From: CAYQJL01 sp964573295
GTDB taxonomy: Bacteria > Eisenbacteria > RBG-16-71-46 > CAIMUX01 > WJJG01
Length of the DNA: 64,000 bases
Assembly (NCBI GenBank): GCA_964573295.1
Contig: CAZNJE010000010.1
Coordinates: 56,503 to 120,502, forward strand
Direction of reading: 5' to 3'
Shown: one piece after another, positions 41,932-50,670 of the stretch
Position numbering within the stretch: the first letter of the stretch is position 1
Layout of the letters: every line of letters begins with the position of its first letter
The notes under the pieces: model-generated
What the model was told of the DNA's origin: nothing
The model's input: only the letters and a program-made list of their open reading frames with translations
The model's database searches: none
Position numbers and translations under genes: made by a program

Positions 41932-44484
41932 ATGCCGAGCACACATCCAGGTCTTCATCCTGCCAAGGCCGCCGGTTTCCCGGCGGCGCTCAGCAACGGT
42001 CACTCCGTCGGTGTGCAGCCGGGACGGTCGCGGAGTTACCGCTGGGCGTGCGTGCCGATCCCGCTGTTCTTGGTGACCATCCTCGTGTTGCGCCTGCTCG
42101 AGATCCCCCAGGTGGTGGAGCCGCCCTATCTGCTCCCGGTGCTCAACTTCCTACTCTCTAGTGCCATCATGATCTATGTCGCCTATTTGGCGGCTCGAAG
42201 CTACGCCCATCTGCCCTCGCTCCCCGTACTCCTGCTCGGATCGGGAGCGCTCGCATTCGGGCTGGCGGGCCTGCTGGCGCCGATCGCCATTCACTATCAA
42301 CGATTCAATCTTGCATTGACCGGATACAACACCGGCATGCTGTTGTCGGGTCTGTGCCACGTCATCGGCGCCATCATCGCCGCATCCCCGCCCAACCCTG
42401 AGCAGCTTCGTTCGCGCACTCTCCCGATCAGCGCAGCCTACGGTCTCGTACTGGCCTTGCTTGGCCTGGTCTGGTTTCTCGCCTGGAATGGTTTGACACC
42501 GGTTTTCTTCGTTCAGGGACAGGGCGCCACCTCCATCCGCCAGGCGATTCTCGGCGCGGCCGTCGTCACGTTCAGCCTGGCCGCGGCCATGCATCTGATC
42601 CGTTCCTCCCGGATGACGAGCGTCTTCCTCCGGTTCTACGGCATGGGGCTGGGCCTGATCGCGACCGGTTTGCTGGGGGTTCTGGTCATCACCCAGGTCG
42701 GAAGCCTGCTGGGCTGGGCGGGACGTCTCGCTCAATACGCGGGGGGCATCTATATTCTGATCGCGGTGCTGGCGGCCTTCCGCGAAAGCGGCCGTTCCCA
42801 GCTATCGCTCCATGCGGCCCTCGAGAGAAGCGAGGAACGGTTTCGGATGGCAGCTGCTTCGGCCGGTCTCGGTGACTTCCACTTCGATCTTCGAAGCGGC
42901 AAGAAGAGCTGCTCGCCCGAACTCCTGGCCATCTACGGTCTCTCACAGGATGAGGCGCTGTCACTGAAGGACGGTGTTCCAGCCGCGGTCCACCCCGACG
43001 ATCGCCCCATCGTGTTCGAGGAGATCCGGCGCCGTGCCGCGCGTCTGGCACCGCCCGATTTCAGCTATGAGCACAGAATCCTCCTTCCGAACGGGCAGTG
43101 CCGGTGGGTACTGACTCGCGGTCAGATGCAGTTCGACGCCGAGGGAATTCCCTCGGCCATCTACGGCATCACCATGGACATCACCGCCCCCAAGCGGATC
43201 GAGGAGGATCTCAGGCACAGTCGCGAGCAGTACCGGCAGCTGAGTGAAGCCCTGCGCGAGACCAATGAACAACTCGAACAGCGCGTTACGGAACGTACCG
43301 AAGAGCTGCGCCAGCGGGCCGACCAGCTGGCCCGCTTGAGTTCGGAGCTCACGCTTACCGAGCAGCGCGAGCGCCAGCGACTGGCCCAGCTACTCCACGA
43401 CCATCTACAACAGCTCCTGGTTGGCGCGAAGCTCGGCCTGGGAATCGCACTCAACCGCGTCCCTGGGGATGCCAGAGAACCCATCCAGCAGGTGGAGGAT
43501 CTGATCGACGAATCGATCAAGGCGTCGCGTTCGCTGACCGTCGAACTTTATCCGCCGATCCTTCACGAGGCCGGTCTGGCCGGGGGGCTCGGATGGCTAA
43601 GCCGGTGGATGGAGAAACGGCATGGGCTCGAGGTGCATCTGCGTGTCGACCTGGAGCCGGTTTCCGAGCGCGAAGACATCCGGGTTCTCTTGTTCCAATC
43701 CGTGCGCGAGCTTCTCTTCAACGTCGTCAAGCATGCGGGTGTCTCGGAAGCCTGGGTGGCCCTAACCCAGCGGGATGCCGGCACCATGCAGATCGTCGTC
43801 GAAGATCGAGGCTGCGGTTTCGATACGGAAGCCCTTGCCTCCGGCATGGCGGCGGCCAACACCGCGGGGGCCGGGTTCGGCCTGCTGAGCATTGAGGAGC
43901 GGCTGGCCTTGATCGGAGGCCATTTGCGCATCGAGAGCGCCAACGGTCGGGGTGCGCGATTCACCTTGGTGGCGCCGATTCATCCTCTCGTGGACGGGCG
44001 GGCCGGCGCTCCGCGAACACCGCTGGCCTCTGCTGGCATGAAGACACGAATAGCAGGCTTCGTCGAAGGAGAGGTTCTCCGCTCGGCACCAGGGGATGCG
44101 ATCCGCCTTCTCTTGGTCGACGATCACGAGGTGGTCCGCCAGGGGCTCTCGCGGCTGCTCGCCGATAACGTGGAGATCGACGTCGTCGGTGAGGCGGCCG
44201 ACGGGATCGCGGCGCTCGAACAGGTCCAGCGCCTGCATCCGGATGTGGTCCTGATGGACTCCTCCATGCCAAGGATGAATGGGGTACAGGCCACCCGGCA
44301 GCTTCACAAGCTTGCGCCCGGGGTGCAAGTCATCGGCCTGTCCATGTATGAGGAGGAGGACCGCGCCTCCGCGATGCTCGCTGCCGGCGCCGCGGCTTAC
44401 CTGCCGAAGTCGGGTGCAACCCAAACGCTGATTGAAACGATCCACCGGGTGCACGCGGCAGCCCGTGAGCGGGTCGAATCGTAG
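41932..44484 (+). CDS. Membrane NarL-type hybrid kinase with receiver domain (7TM-PAS-HisKA_3-HATPase-REC)
   Basis: 850 residues from ATG 41932 behind GGGAGG. Seven or so hydrophobic segments (about 40-280) form a membrane sensor. PAS (about 300-420, with HPDDRPIVFEE and the PAC ITMDITAPKR), a coiled coil (about 425-470) and HisKA_3 (LTEQRERQRLAQLLHDHLQQLLVGAKLGL) follow. The ATPase domain has QSVRELLFNVVKHAGVS and EDRGCGFD with AGFGLLSIEERL. The C-terminal receiver (LLLVDDHEVVRQGLSRLL, VLMDSSMPRMNG, LSMYEEE, LPKSG) is NarL-like but lacks its HTH, so kinase and regulator of one NarL system appear merged without a DNA-binding output. Confidence 0.92.
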   Translation: MPSTHPGLHPAKAAGFPAALSNGHSVGVQPGRSRSYRWACVPIPLFLVTILVLRLLEIPQVVEPPYLLPVLNFLLSSAIMIYVAYLAARSYAHLPSLPVLLLGSGALAFGLAGLLAPIAIHYQRFNLALTGYNTGMLLSGLCHVIGAIIAASPPNPEQLRSRTLPISAAYGLVLALLGLVWFLAWNGLTPVFFVQGQGATSIRQAILGAAVVTFSLAAAMHLIRSSRMTSVFLRFYGMGLGLIATGLLGVLVITQVGSLLGWAGRLAQYAGGIYILIAVLAAFRESGRSQLSLHAALERSEERFRMAAASAGLGDFHFDLRSGKKSCSPELLAIYGLSQDEALSLKDGVPAAVHPDDRPIVFEEIRRRAARLAPPDFSYEHRILLPNGQCRWVLTRGQMQFDAEGIPSAIYGITMDITAPKRIEEDLRHSREQYRQLSEALRETNEQLEQRVTERTEELRQRADQLARLSSELTLTEQRERQRLAQLLHDHLQQLLVGAKLGLGIALNRVPGDAREPIQQVEDLIDESIKASRSLTVELYPPILHEAGLAGGLGWLSRWMEKRHGLEVHLRVDLEPVSEREDIRVLLFQSVRELLFNVVKHAGVSEAWVALTQRDAGTMQIVVEDRGCGFDTEALASGMAAANTAGAGFGLLSIEERLALIGGHLRIESANGRGARFTLVAPIHPLVDGRAGAPRTPLASAGMKTRIAGFVEGEVLRSAPGDAIRLLLVDDHEVVRQGLSRLLADNVEIDVVGEAADGIAALEQVQRLHPDVVLMDSSMPRMNGVQATRQLHKLAPGVQVIGLSMYEEEDRASAMLAAGAAAYLPKSGATQTLIETIHRVHAAARERVES

Positions 44485-44522
44485 CCCAGCGCCCGATCAG
44501 CTCCCCCCCCCGCGCGACACGA

Positions 44523-44554
44523 AGCGGGGCCGAGCCCACTGGCTCGACCCCGCT
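44523..44554. terminator. Bidirectional hairpin between convergent genes
   Basis: AGCGGGGCCGAGCC (44523-44536) pairs with GGCTCGACCCCGCT (44541-44554) with one mismatch and a 4-nt loop. It lies between the convergent hybrid kinase and C25 peptidase genes, the expected place for a shared terminator. No strong U-tract is seen on either side. Confidence 0.65.
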
Positions 44555-44607
44555 CCCTACCTGCTTGCGGATCTCGCGGGCGACCCGTTGCGCCGCCCGC
44601 GCGCGCG

Positions 44608-47124
44608 CTATCGGAGCAACACCACCCGCCGGCGGTCCTGCTCGCCGGCCGCGCTGAGCTTGCAGTAGTAGACGCCGCTGGCAATCTGCTCGCCGGCCTG
44701 GTCCCGGCCGTCCCACTGCACCGAGTGCTGTCCGGCGCTCTGCGGCGCATTCACCAGCGTGCGCACCAGCCGGCCGCTCGGGTCGTAGATGCCGAGCTCG
44801 ACCTGTGCTCCGTCGGCGCCCGCGGGTACCTGGAAGGCGATCGTGGCATCGCCGGCGGTGGGATTCGGCAGCACCCGGCTCAAGCGGATGGACGTGCTGC
44901 TCGACGCGGCCTCGGGCGCATCGCTGAAGCCCGTGATCGGGATGTCGACATCGTAGCGGAGCCGGTTCGCCTTGGTGCAAACAACGCGAAGCTCCCCTTC
45001 GTGGGTCTGCGGGATGATAGGAATCAGCTGTTCGATGCCGGTCCCCTCGCCTACGCCGATCAGCTCGCCATCCACCGTCAGGCCAATGAGCGCGCCGGCT
45101 TCGGCCGTGATCGCGAAGGTGTCCTCATCAAAACCGATCTCGGAGCCATGCGTGACCGTCATCGGCGTCGGTACCCGGTCGTGCATGGTCAAGAAGACGT
45201 CGCCGTGATGATGGAACAACGCATAGGTGACGTTCTTGTTGTTGCTGTTGTAAGGCCAGTTGCTGTTGCGCAGGTAGTACTTGCCCGAGGTGTGGCCAAA
45301 AGCCGGCCGCAGCAGGGTGGCCGGCGTGCCGCCGTCGCCGTGGTACGGATCGAACTCGGGCCACATGCTGTCGAAGATTCCCCACACGAAGACGTCGTTC
45401 ACGAACGAGTAGGACACCTCCGAAGCAGCGATCAGGCCCACGGCGCCCTTATCCGCGAAACGATGGAAGTTCTCGCCAAAACTCGAACCGCCCCAGTTGT
45501 ACTTGCCCGTCAGACAATTGATCGAGAAGACGAAGGGGTAGTTGTCGGCGTTGGTAAGCATGTTGGCATTGCCGCTGTTGTAGGCCGGCTCGCCCCATCC
45601 GGTCTCGAAGCCGTGGTCGCGATGCATCACGAAGTAGGCGCCGCCGTTGATGGCATTGTTGATGCCCACGTAGTTGCCGCCCCAGTCGGTCAGGTGGGTC
45701 GGCTGGGACGGAATGTAGCCCAGACCGCTCGGGCCGAAGTAGCCCACGACCGTGCCCGTATTGGGCGCGGTCGACCAGGTGTAACCCGGGCTGCCCGAAT
45801 AGATCGCGTACTCCCGCACCGGATCCTTGCCGAGCGCGTTGGCCTGGTGACCGTAGATGATCTCAGAGCACAGGATGAACCAGCGTTCGGTCTGCCAGCC
45901 GCCAGCGATCAAGGGATGATCGTAGTAGCCCGGATTCATGACCGGTTGGCGCTCGTAGGAGAACATCTTCTCGATCATGTCCTGCATCTGCACGTCGGTC
46001 TTGGCGCAGATCCGGCCATGGGCCATATCGGGCAGGTGATCGTTCGTGGCATCCGCGTAGATGTTGTCGGCCACGCAGTAGCCGGCATAGATCTGGGAGT
46101 AGACGCCGGGAAGGGTTTCATCGCGCGTGCCTTCGCCACCTTCTTCCCCGCCGAAGTCTCCGCTATTGGGATAATCGCCCAGGATCAAGAACGCGACCGG
46201 GGGCACATCCCAGGTGTTGTAGGCGTTGGCCAGCCACTGGTCGATCTGGTACGCGCTGGTACCGGTCTGCGCCGTGGTGAAGATCTCCGTGGAGATTCCC
46301 TCGGCCTGCCGCCAGGTACGAATCGAATCGGCCCAGGCGAGGCAGGTGGCGTTCTCGGCGGTGATGATGACGTACTCGCAGCCGGTGCGGTTGTCGGTCG
46401 GCGGATCGCTGAAGAAATCGGCCGCCGGCAACATATCGTAGTTGAGGAGCTGATCTTTGAGCATGCTCTCCCAGTAGCGATTGCGCAGCCGTTCGTCGGC
46501 CCACTGGCCGCCGCCCGCGAAGTCGACACGGATGTCGATGGCGGTGTAGACGGTGAGTTCACGCGTGACCGGGTTGTACTGGAAAGGAGTGATCCCCAGC
46601 GTCACGGCCTCGACGCCGCGCATCGTGATCGGCTCGGACACCTTGACCGGCTCGGCCGGGTAGTGGGCGCGCGTGCCGTAGATGGCCGGGTTCTTCTCAT
46701 AGGTCGGGGGCGAGTCGTCGTTCTCGAACTGGATCGCCGCCGCGGGCATCACATCCAGATCCGAGTACAGCTGCGTCTCGGCGCCCAGCACCGTGATGCT
46801 CACCTCCGCACCCGCCGGAATGGCGAGGTAACGGCCGAAGCCGGGCAAATCCGGTGCGCCCGCCGCCCCCGGCAGGAAGCAGCCGGGCAACCCGATCTTC
46901 TGAAGCGTCTGGCCTTGGATATCGAAGTCCTCGATCGAGAACTGGGCCATCTCGTAACGCAATTCGATGCCCGTTTGCTCTTGGGTCTGGATCGTCAGGC
47001 CCGCCGTTCCGGCGTTCTGTTCGATGCTGATCATCTCGGCACGGGGCGTCGCGGACAGGGCGAACGCCGCCATGAGCATCAACACCAGGGCCAGGCCATG
47101 GCGGCCGCTGGACAGTGCCTTCAT
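44608..47124 (-). CDS. Gingipain-like C25 cysteine peptidase with FlgD/T9SS-like C-terminal domain
   Basis: 838 residues from ATG 47124 with GAGGAGGG upstream. Signal peptide (LALVLMLMAAFALSATPRA), propeptide-like region (about 30-240), then a C25 catalytic domain. The catalytic His504 is in HRDHGFETGW and Cys537 in FSINCLTG; the spacing of 33 equals that between His211 and Cys244 of Porphyromonas gingipain R. An Ig-like segment (about 660-740) follows. The last 85 residues (LSRVLPNPTAGDATIAFQVP to SGVYYCKL) form a FlgD-like/T9SS-type sorting domain. It should be a secreted, surface-attached endopeptidase. Specificity cannot be read. Monocistronic. Confidence 0.9.
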   Translation of the reverse strand: MKALSSGRHGLALVLMLMAAFALSATPRAEMISIEQNAGTAGLTIQTQEQTGIELRYEMAQFSIEDFDIQGQTLQKIGLPGCFLPGAAGAPDLPGFGRYLAIPAGAEVSITVLGAETQLYSDLDVMPAAAIQFENDDSPPTYEKNPAIYGTRAHYPAEPVKVSEPITMRGVEAVTLGITPFQYNPVTRELTVYTAIDIRVDFAGGGQWADERLRNRYWESMLKDQLLNYDMLPAADFFSDPPTDNRTGCEYVIITAENATCLAWADSIRTWRQAEGISTEIFTTAQTGTSAYQIDQWLANAYNTWDVPPVAFLILGDYPNSGDFGGEEGGEGTRDETLPGVYSQIYAGYCVADNIYADATNDHLPDMAHGRICAKTDVQMQDMIEKMFSYERQPVMNPGYYDHPLIAGGWQTERWFILCSEIIYGHQANALGKDPVREYAIYSGSPGYTWSTAPNTGTVVGYFGPSGLGYIPSQPTHLTDWGGNYVGINNAINGGAYFVMHRDHGFETGWGEPAYNSGNANMLTNADNYPFVFSINCLTGKYNWGGSSFGENFHRFADKGAVGLIAASEVSYSFVNDVFVWGIFDSMWPEFDPYHGDGGTPATLLRPAFGHTSGKYYLRNSNWPYNSNNKNVTYALFHHHGDVFLTMHDRVPTPMTVTHGSEIGFDEDTFAITAEAGALIGLTVDGELIGVGEGTGIEQLIPIIPQTHEGELRVVCTKANRLRYDVDIPITGFSDAPEAASSSTSIRLSRVLPNPTAGDATIAFQVPAGADGAQVELGIYDPSGRLVRTLVNAPQSAGQHSVQWDGRDQAGEQIASGVYYCKLSAAGEQDRRRVVLLR

Positions 47125-47677
47125 CTTCCCTCCTCGTGATTGCCTAAGGTTTGCTCTCCCTGAAGGATCAGCACGTCATGATGGAACCTAAGGGGTCGGC
47201 GTCTGATCGTCGTTGGTTGCCGCAAGATGCCTCGCCCACACGCGGGAAACGGATGCAGATCGTGAACCAATCCATTACATGGTTGCCGGACACGTGTGGT
47301 CCGGCCCTCAACATTGTAAACTGTACTCAATCCGACGGATCCTGCGCAAGACCGCGTGGCGGAAATCCGCAAGAAGTGCCGGAGCCTCCATTGCTTCGCA
47401 GTGCCACCGGTTGGATCCTACCCGGCAACAACGCGCGCACTAGAAGTCTAATTGCCTGTAACAATTTCAGATAGAGCGGAAGTGGCTCATTTCGGCCGAT
47501 CCCGTCCCCACCACCCGCTTGGCGCGGATGTGCGCCCGCCGTCCGGCGTGGTTTGGATGCACCATGGCCCAACCCATTCCGCATCTCAGCAACGAGCTGC
47601 CGGATGCCGACCAGTACTACATGGGGGAGAAGCAGGGCAACGCTGCGCGAAAGTGAAAGATAGGGAGCTATCTGCTC
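47125..47677. other. Divergent intergenic region between the C25 peptidase and signalling island
   Basis: 553 bp. I find no gene or strong promoter. The only supported feature is the small hairpin holding the ribosome site at 47658-47673. Confidence 0.45.
47658..47673 (+). promoter_or_regulatory. Ribosome site presented in a hairpin loop
   Basis: AGATAG (47658-47663) and CTATCT (47668-47673) form a 6-bp stem whose 4-nt loop is GGAG, the Shine-Dalgarno core for ATG 47678. The stem is short, so any control effect is speculative. Confidence 0.35.
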
Positions 47678-48874
47678 ATGAAGAAACGGATCATGTTCGT
47701 CGACGATGACGTGAACTTGTTGGCCAGCTACCGGCGCCAATTCGGCCGGCGCTACGAAGTCCAGGTGGCCGCCGGCGGCAACGACGGTCTGGAGCTCCTG
47801 AAGAAGAAGGGGTGCGCCCTGGTCGTGGCCGATATGTACATGCCAGGCATGAACGGCATCGAGTTCCTGACCCGCGCCCGGACCCTCTCGCCCGACACGG
47901 TCCGCATGATGCTGACCGGTGCGGCGGATCTGACCACGGCGGTCAACGCTGTCAATCAGGGCAACATCTTCCGGTTCCTTTCGAAGCCATGCCCTCGAGA
48001 TACGATCGAAGCTGCCGTCCAGGCGGGGTTGGAACAATACCGGCTGATCACCGCCGAACGGGAGCTTCTCGAGCGTACGTTGCGGGGCAGCGTCTGGACG
48101 CTCGTGGAAATCCTCGGCTTGGTGAATCCCAAGCTCTTCAGCCGGGCCACCCGTTTGCGCGGCTATGCTCGACAGGTGCTCAAGGAAATGAAGGTGTCTC
48201 AGAGCTGGCGCTACGAACTGGCTGCCATGATGTCTGAAATCGGTGCGGTCACGCTCCCGACCGACTTGCTGGAGCGGGTGGAGACCGGCGCCCCCGTGTC
48301 GCCGGAAGAGCAGAAGCTGTACGAGTCGCATGCCCGCGTGGGCGCAGACCTGCTCGGAAGTATTCCCCGCCTCGAACCGATCGCCGACATGATCGAAGGC
48401 CAACTGACCGGTACCGTGGTGCGGGAACGCCGCAGATCCGAAGACATCGATACAGATTCGGTGGCCTTCGGCACCCAGCTCCTCAAGACGATCCAGCGTG
48501 TCGACGCACTCGTCGAAAGGGGAACGCCCCTGGTCGAGGCGATCGCCGAGATCGAGAACGGGGCCACCGACTGCAACCTCTCGGTCCTGAGCGCTCTGAA
48601 CGCCTCGATCCAGGAACAACCGCAATTGGTCGTTCGCTCGATGGACATCGCCGATGTGCCGGTGGGCGCCATCGCCGATGAGGACATTCGTTCCTTGGAC
48701 GGCACCCTGTTGCTGCCCAAGGGCCAGGAGATCACCTCGACCGTACGGACCCGCCTCCGAAACTTCGCCGCCGGGGTCGGTGTCCGCGAACCCGTTCGTG
48801 TGCGTTTGGTGCCCGACGCTTCTCGTGCGTCATCATCGTCCGATTCGAACAATAGCGATGCGGCCGCCGCTTGA
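47678..48874 (+). CDS. Response regulator with degenerate HD-GYP-like output domain
   Basis: 398 residues from ATG 47678. The receiver (MFVDDDVNLLASYRRQFG, Asp52 in VVADMYMPGMNG, MLTGAAD, FRFLSKPC) is of the RpfG subfamily. The output region follows HD-GYP order, but the metal ligands are gone: LAAMMSEIGAVTLP replaces xxxLHDIGKxxIP, and the HHExxDGxGYP block is reduced to PIADMIEGQ. Thus it is unlikely to hydrolyse cyclic di-GMP and may bind ligand or partner proteins instead. The C-terminal tail is Ser/Ala-rich. The start of the next frame overlaps its end, though the preferred next start is 57 bp downstream. Confidence 0.82.
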   Translation: MKKRIMFVDDDVNLLASYRRQFGRRYEVQVAAGGNDGLELLKKKGCALVVADMYMPGMNGIEFLTRARTLSPDTVRMMLTGAADLTTAVNAVNQGNIFRFLSKPCPRDTIEAAVQAGLEQYRLITAERELLERTLRGSVWTLVEILGLVNPKLFSRATRLRGYARQVLKEMKVSQSWRYELAAMMSEIGAVTLPTDLLERVETGAPVSPEEQKLYESHARVGADLLGSIPRLEPIADMIEGQLTGTVVRERRRSEDIDTDSVAFGTQLLKTIQRVDALVERGTPLVEAIAEIENGATDCNLSVLSALNASIQEQPQLVVRSMDIADVPVGAIADEDIRSLDGTLLLPKGQEITSTVRTRLRNFAAGVGVREPVRVRLVPDASRASSSSDSNNSDAAAA

Positions 48875-48930
48875 TGCCCCATACGGATCGCTCGAGGAGA
48901 CAGCTTCGCGCCAGGGTAGGAGGTACATCC

Positions 48931-50625
48931 ATGGGGGCTCCCGAACCTACGGAACTACTGGTCATTAGTCGGGACCCATGCCCTCTCGAGCCGGTCTTCG
49001 CCGAACTGAAGAAGATGGGATACGGCCTCCTGCCGACGCATGCGTCCCCGGCTCCGGACTGGGGACCGGTACTCGCTTCGGGGTGCTGGGCCCTGGCGCT
49101 GGTTCACGACCTGGAGGATGAACACCTGGTCCAGGAAACCACCTCCGTCCTGCACCGCAACCACCCCGATCTGCCTATCATTGTCATCGCAAACACGAGG
49201 AACGAGGAGGTGGCTGGGAGGATTCTACGTTCGGGCGCGGCGCACTTGCTCGTCCCTGGAAGCTGGGAACGTTTGCTGCCCATCATGCAGCGGGAGCTTC
49301 GCGAGCGCGGGCGCAGTCGCCAGCTACAGGCTGCTGACGGGCAGTCCCGGGCCGTGGTGGGGCAGACATCTGCACGCGTTCGTCATGAGCGGCTGTTGCA
49401 GGAGAATCAAGCGCAGCAGGAGAATCCCGCGCAACTCCAGGAGATTCTCGAGCGGGTGCCCATGGGTGTTGTGGTGGTGGGGCTAGACCGGAGCATTCGC
49501 TGGGCGAATCCACTCGTCTTGGAGATGGCCGGGATCCGATCACTGGCCGAGATCGTAGGCCGGCAGTGCAACGAGGTCATGTGCCCGGCCGAAAGCGGCC
49601 AGTGCCCCGTGCTCGATCTGGGAGAGACGATAGATCACTGCGAGCGGCTCTTTCGCCTGCCCGGCGGCGCGACACGCCCGATCCTCAAGAGCGTGGTACC
49701 CATCACGCTGAGCGGAGAGAAGGTCTTGCTCGAGACCTTCATCGACATCGGTGAACGCAAGGCCGCCGAGCGCAAGTCCTTGCAGAGCCAGAAACTCGAG
49801 TCGATCGGCCAGCTGGCCGCCGGCATCGCCCACGAGATCAACACCCCGATCCAGTACATCGGTGACAACACCCGATTCCTGGGCGAAGCACTCGAGGACC
49901 TGGCGGCTCTCTGGACGAAGCTTGACGAACTCAACCGGGCTCAGACCGAGGGGGCGGTATCTCCCGACCTGATCAGAGAGATCGTCGCCGTCGAGGAAGA
50001 GGCCGATCTGGCGTTCTTCCGGGAGAGCGCACCGGAATCCATCGCGCAGGCGCTCGAGGGAATCGAACGAGTGGCCACCATCGTTCGCGCTCTGAAGAAC
50101 TTCGCGCATCCGGGTTCGACCTCTCCCTTGCCGACGGACATCAATGCCGCCATCGACAGCACGGTCACCGTCTGTCGCAACGAGTGGAAATACGTGGCCG
50201 AACTCGTGCTCGATCTCGACGAGGCGCTTCCTGCGGTGACGTGTGTAGCCGGCCAGATCAACCAGGTCTTGCTCAACATGACCGTCAACGCCGCTCACGC
50301 GATTGCGGCCATCCCGAAGTCTCCCAGTGACAGCCTCGGCAAGATCACGATCACGACGCGCACACACGAGGACCGAATCGTGATTCACATCGCGGACACT
50401 GGCAGCGGGATCCCCGAGGCAATCCGTGAGCGCATCTTCGACCCGTTCTTCACCACCAAAGAAGTGGGAAAAGGGACCGGACAAGGACTGGCGATTGCCC
50501 ACGACGTCATCGTGAACAAGCATGGAGGAAGCATCGACTTCGAGTCCGAGATCGGACGAGGCACGAGGTTCCGTATCGAACTGCCCATCAGCGGCCGGGC
50601 CTACTCAGCAGAAGACGCTGCGTGA
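48931..50625 (+). CDS. PAS histidine kinase with degenerate receiver-like N-terminus
   Basis: 564 residues from ATG 48931 with GGAGG 8 bp upstream. The first 120 residues look like a receiver domain that has lost its phosphoacceptor (LLVISRDPCPLEPVFAELKKMGY, then LPIIVIANTRNEEVAGRILRSGAAHLLVPGSW). A PAS domain (ILERVPMGVVVVGLDRSIRWANPLVLEMAG, with CPAESGQCPV) precedes HisKA with the variant H-box GQLAAGIAHEINTPIQYIGDN, an alpha-helical insert, and HATPase (NMTVNAAHAI, IADTGSGIPE, GTGQGLAIAHDVI). Two neighbouring kinases share the H-box and insert. Probably partners the regulators of this island. Confidence 0.9.
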   Translation: MGAPEPTELLVISRDPCPLEPVFAELKKMGYGLLPTHASPAPDWGPVLASGCWALALVHDLEDEHLVQETTSVLHRNHPDLPIIVIANTRNEEVAGRILRSGAAHLLVPGSWERLLPIMQRELRERGRSRQLQAADGQSRAVVGQTSARVRHERLLQENQAQQENPAQLQEILERVPMGVVVVGLDRSIRWANPLVLEMAGIRSLAEIVGRQCNEVMCPAESGQCPVLDLGETIDHCERLFRLPGGATRPILKSVVPITLSGEKVLLETFIDIGERKAAERKSLQSQKLESIGQLAAGIAHEINTPIQYIGDNTRFLGEALEDLAALWTKLDELNRAQTEGAVSPDLIREIVAVEEEADLAFFRESAPESIAQALEGIERVATIVRALKNFAHPGSTSPLPTDINAAIDSTVTVCRNEWKYVAELVLDLDEALPAVTCVAGQINQVLLNMTVNAAHAIAAIPKSPSDSLGKITITTRTHEDRIVIHIADTGSGIPEAIRERIFDPFFTTKEVGKGTGQGLAIAHDVIVNKHGGSIDFESEIGRGTRFRIELPISGRAYSAEDAA

Positions 50626-50670
50626 TCGGGGAAGAACACTGCCAGATCGGCACTGTCGGGAGACGCAACC

